A stretch of 6,160 nucleotides of DNA, taken from Desulfobacteraceae bacterium (lineage in GTDB: Bacteria > Desulfobacterota > Desulfobacteria > Desulfobacterales > BuS5). Positions 6,089-6,160 of this stretch are shown here, in pieces (position 1 is the stretch's first letter; the number at the start of each line of letters is the position of its first letter). Where the stretch lies: positions 1 through 6,160 of the forward strand of contig JAUVKE010000165.1 of the NCBI GenBank assembly GCA_030592105.1, in the 5' to 3' direction. A program made the position numbers and the translations under genes. The notes under the pieces are model-generated. The model saw only the letters and a list, made by a program, of their open reading frames with translations. It searched no databases and was not told the origin of the DNA.

Positions 6089-6160
6089 AGCCCTTTTTTA
6101 TCCTCAAACATTTACAAACAGCCAGCACCCATCATCCACGAGGCTGCTGAAAAATCTTAC

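Noticed and set aside
6037..6111. Upstream extension of cbiL by 29 residues to the ATG at 6111
   Set aside because: It would translate through the terminator-like hairpin and adds residues not expected before the GVGPGDP motif.
6123..6160. Possible B12-box or insertion-sequence end at the right edge (GGCTGCTGAAAAAT)
   Set aside because: It vaguely resembles some transposon ends and forms a weak imperfect stem with CAGCACCC, but no transposase, partner terminal repeat or B12-box consensus is visible.

Overview
The window looks like bacterial DNA of moderate GC content from an anaerobe. The strongest clue is an oxygen-independent (cobalt-early) cobalamin pathway marked by cbiD, together with a fused cbiE-cbiT gene and a DUF4213/DUF364 protein of a family tied to metal handling. 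Sulfate-reducing Desulfobacterota-type bacteria fit this combination, but that assignment is inference from gene content and style only.

Right half (about 2127-6024, minus strand): a compact corrin-ring methylation operon read as cbiL, cbiD, cbiE-cbiT fusion, cbiF. Gaps are 41 and 18 nt, followed by a 4-nt ATGA stop/start overlap between cbiET and cbiF. Together the encoded enzymes methylate C20, C1, C5/C15 (with C12 acetate decarboxylation) and C11 of the corrin precursor. The ring-contraction steps (cbiH, cbiG), cbiJ and cbiC are not here and must be elsewhere. A strong hairpin with a U-tract sits only about 26 nt upstream of the cbiL start, so it is probably inside the operon leader.

Left half (1-2112): a 5'-truncated ankyrin-repeat gene on the plus strand (seven repeats), then a minus-strand DUF4213/DUF364 gene, then a second, frameshifted ankyrin gene tail that converges on cbiF. 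The ankyrin 3' end, its short downstream spacer and the last codons of cbiF occur twice (548-787 and 1914-2152, about 94% identical, as direct repeats). The DUF364 gene therefore lies between two copies of the ankyrin/cbiF junction, and the first copy carries a 26-bp orphan scrap of the cbiF 3' end. This records a duplication or insertion next to the cobalamin operon.

The DUF364 gene appears to have its own promoter, overlapped by a 10-bp-arm inverted repeat that could be an operator. I see no tRNA, rRNA, CRISPR array, transposase or toxin-antitoxin pair. I do not think the window holds a clearly new defence or metabolic system. The most interesting items are the repeat-flanked DUF364 segment, its candidate operator and the leader hairpin before cbiL.
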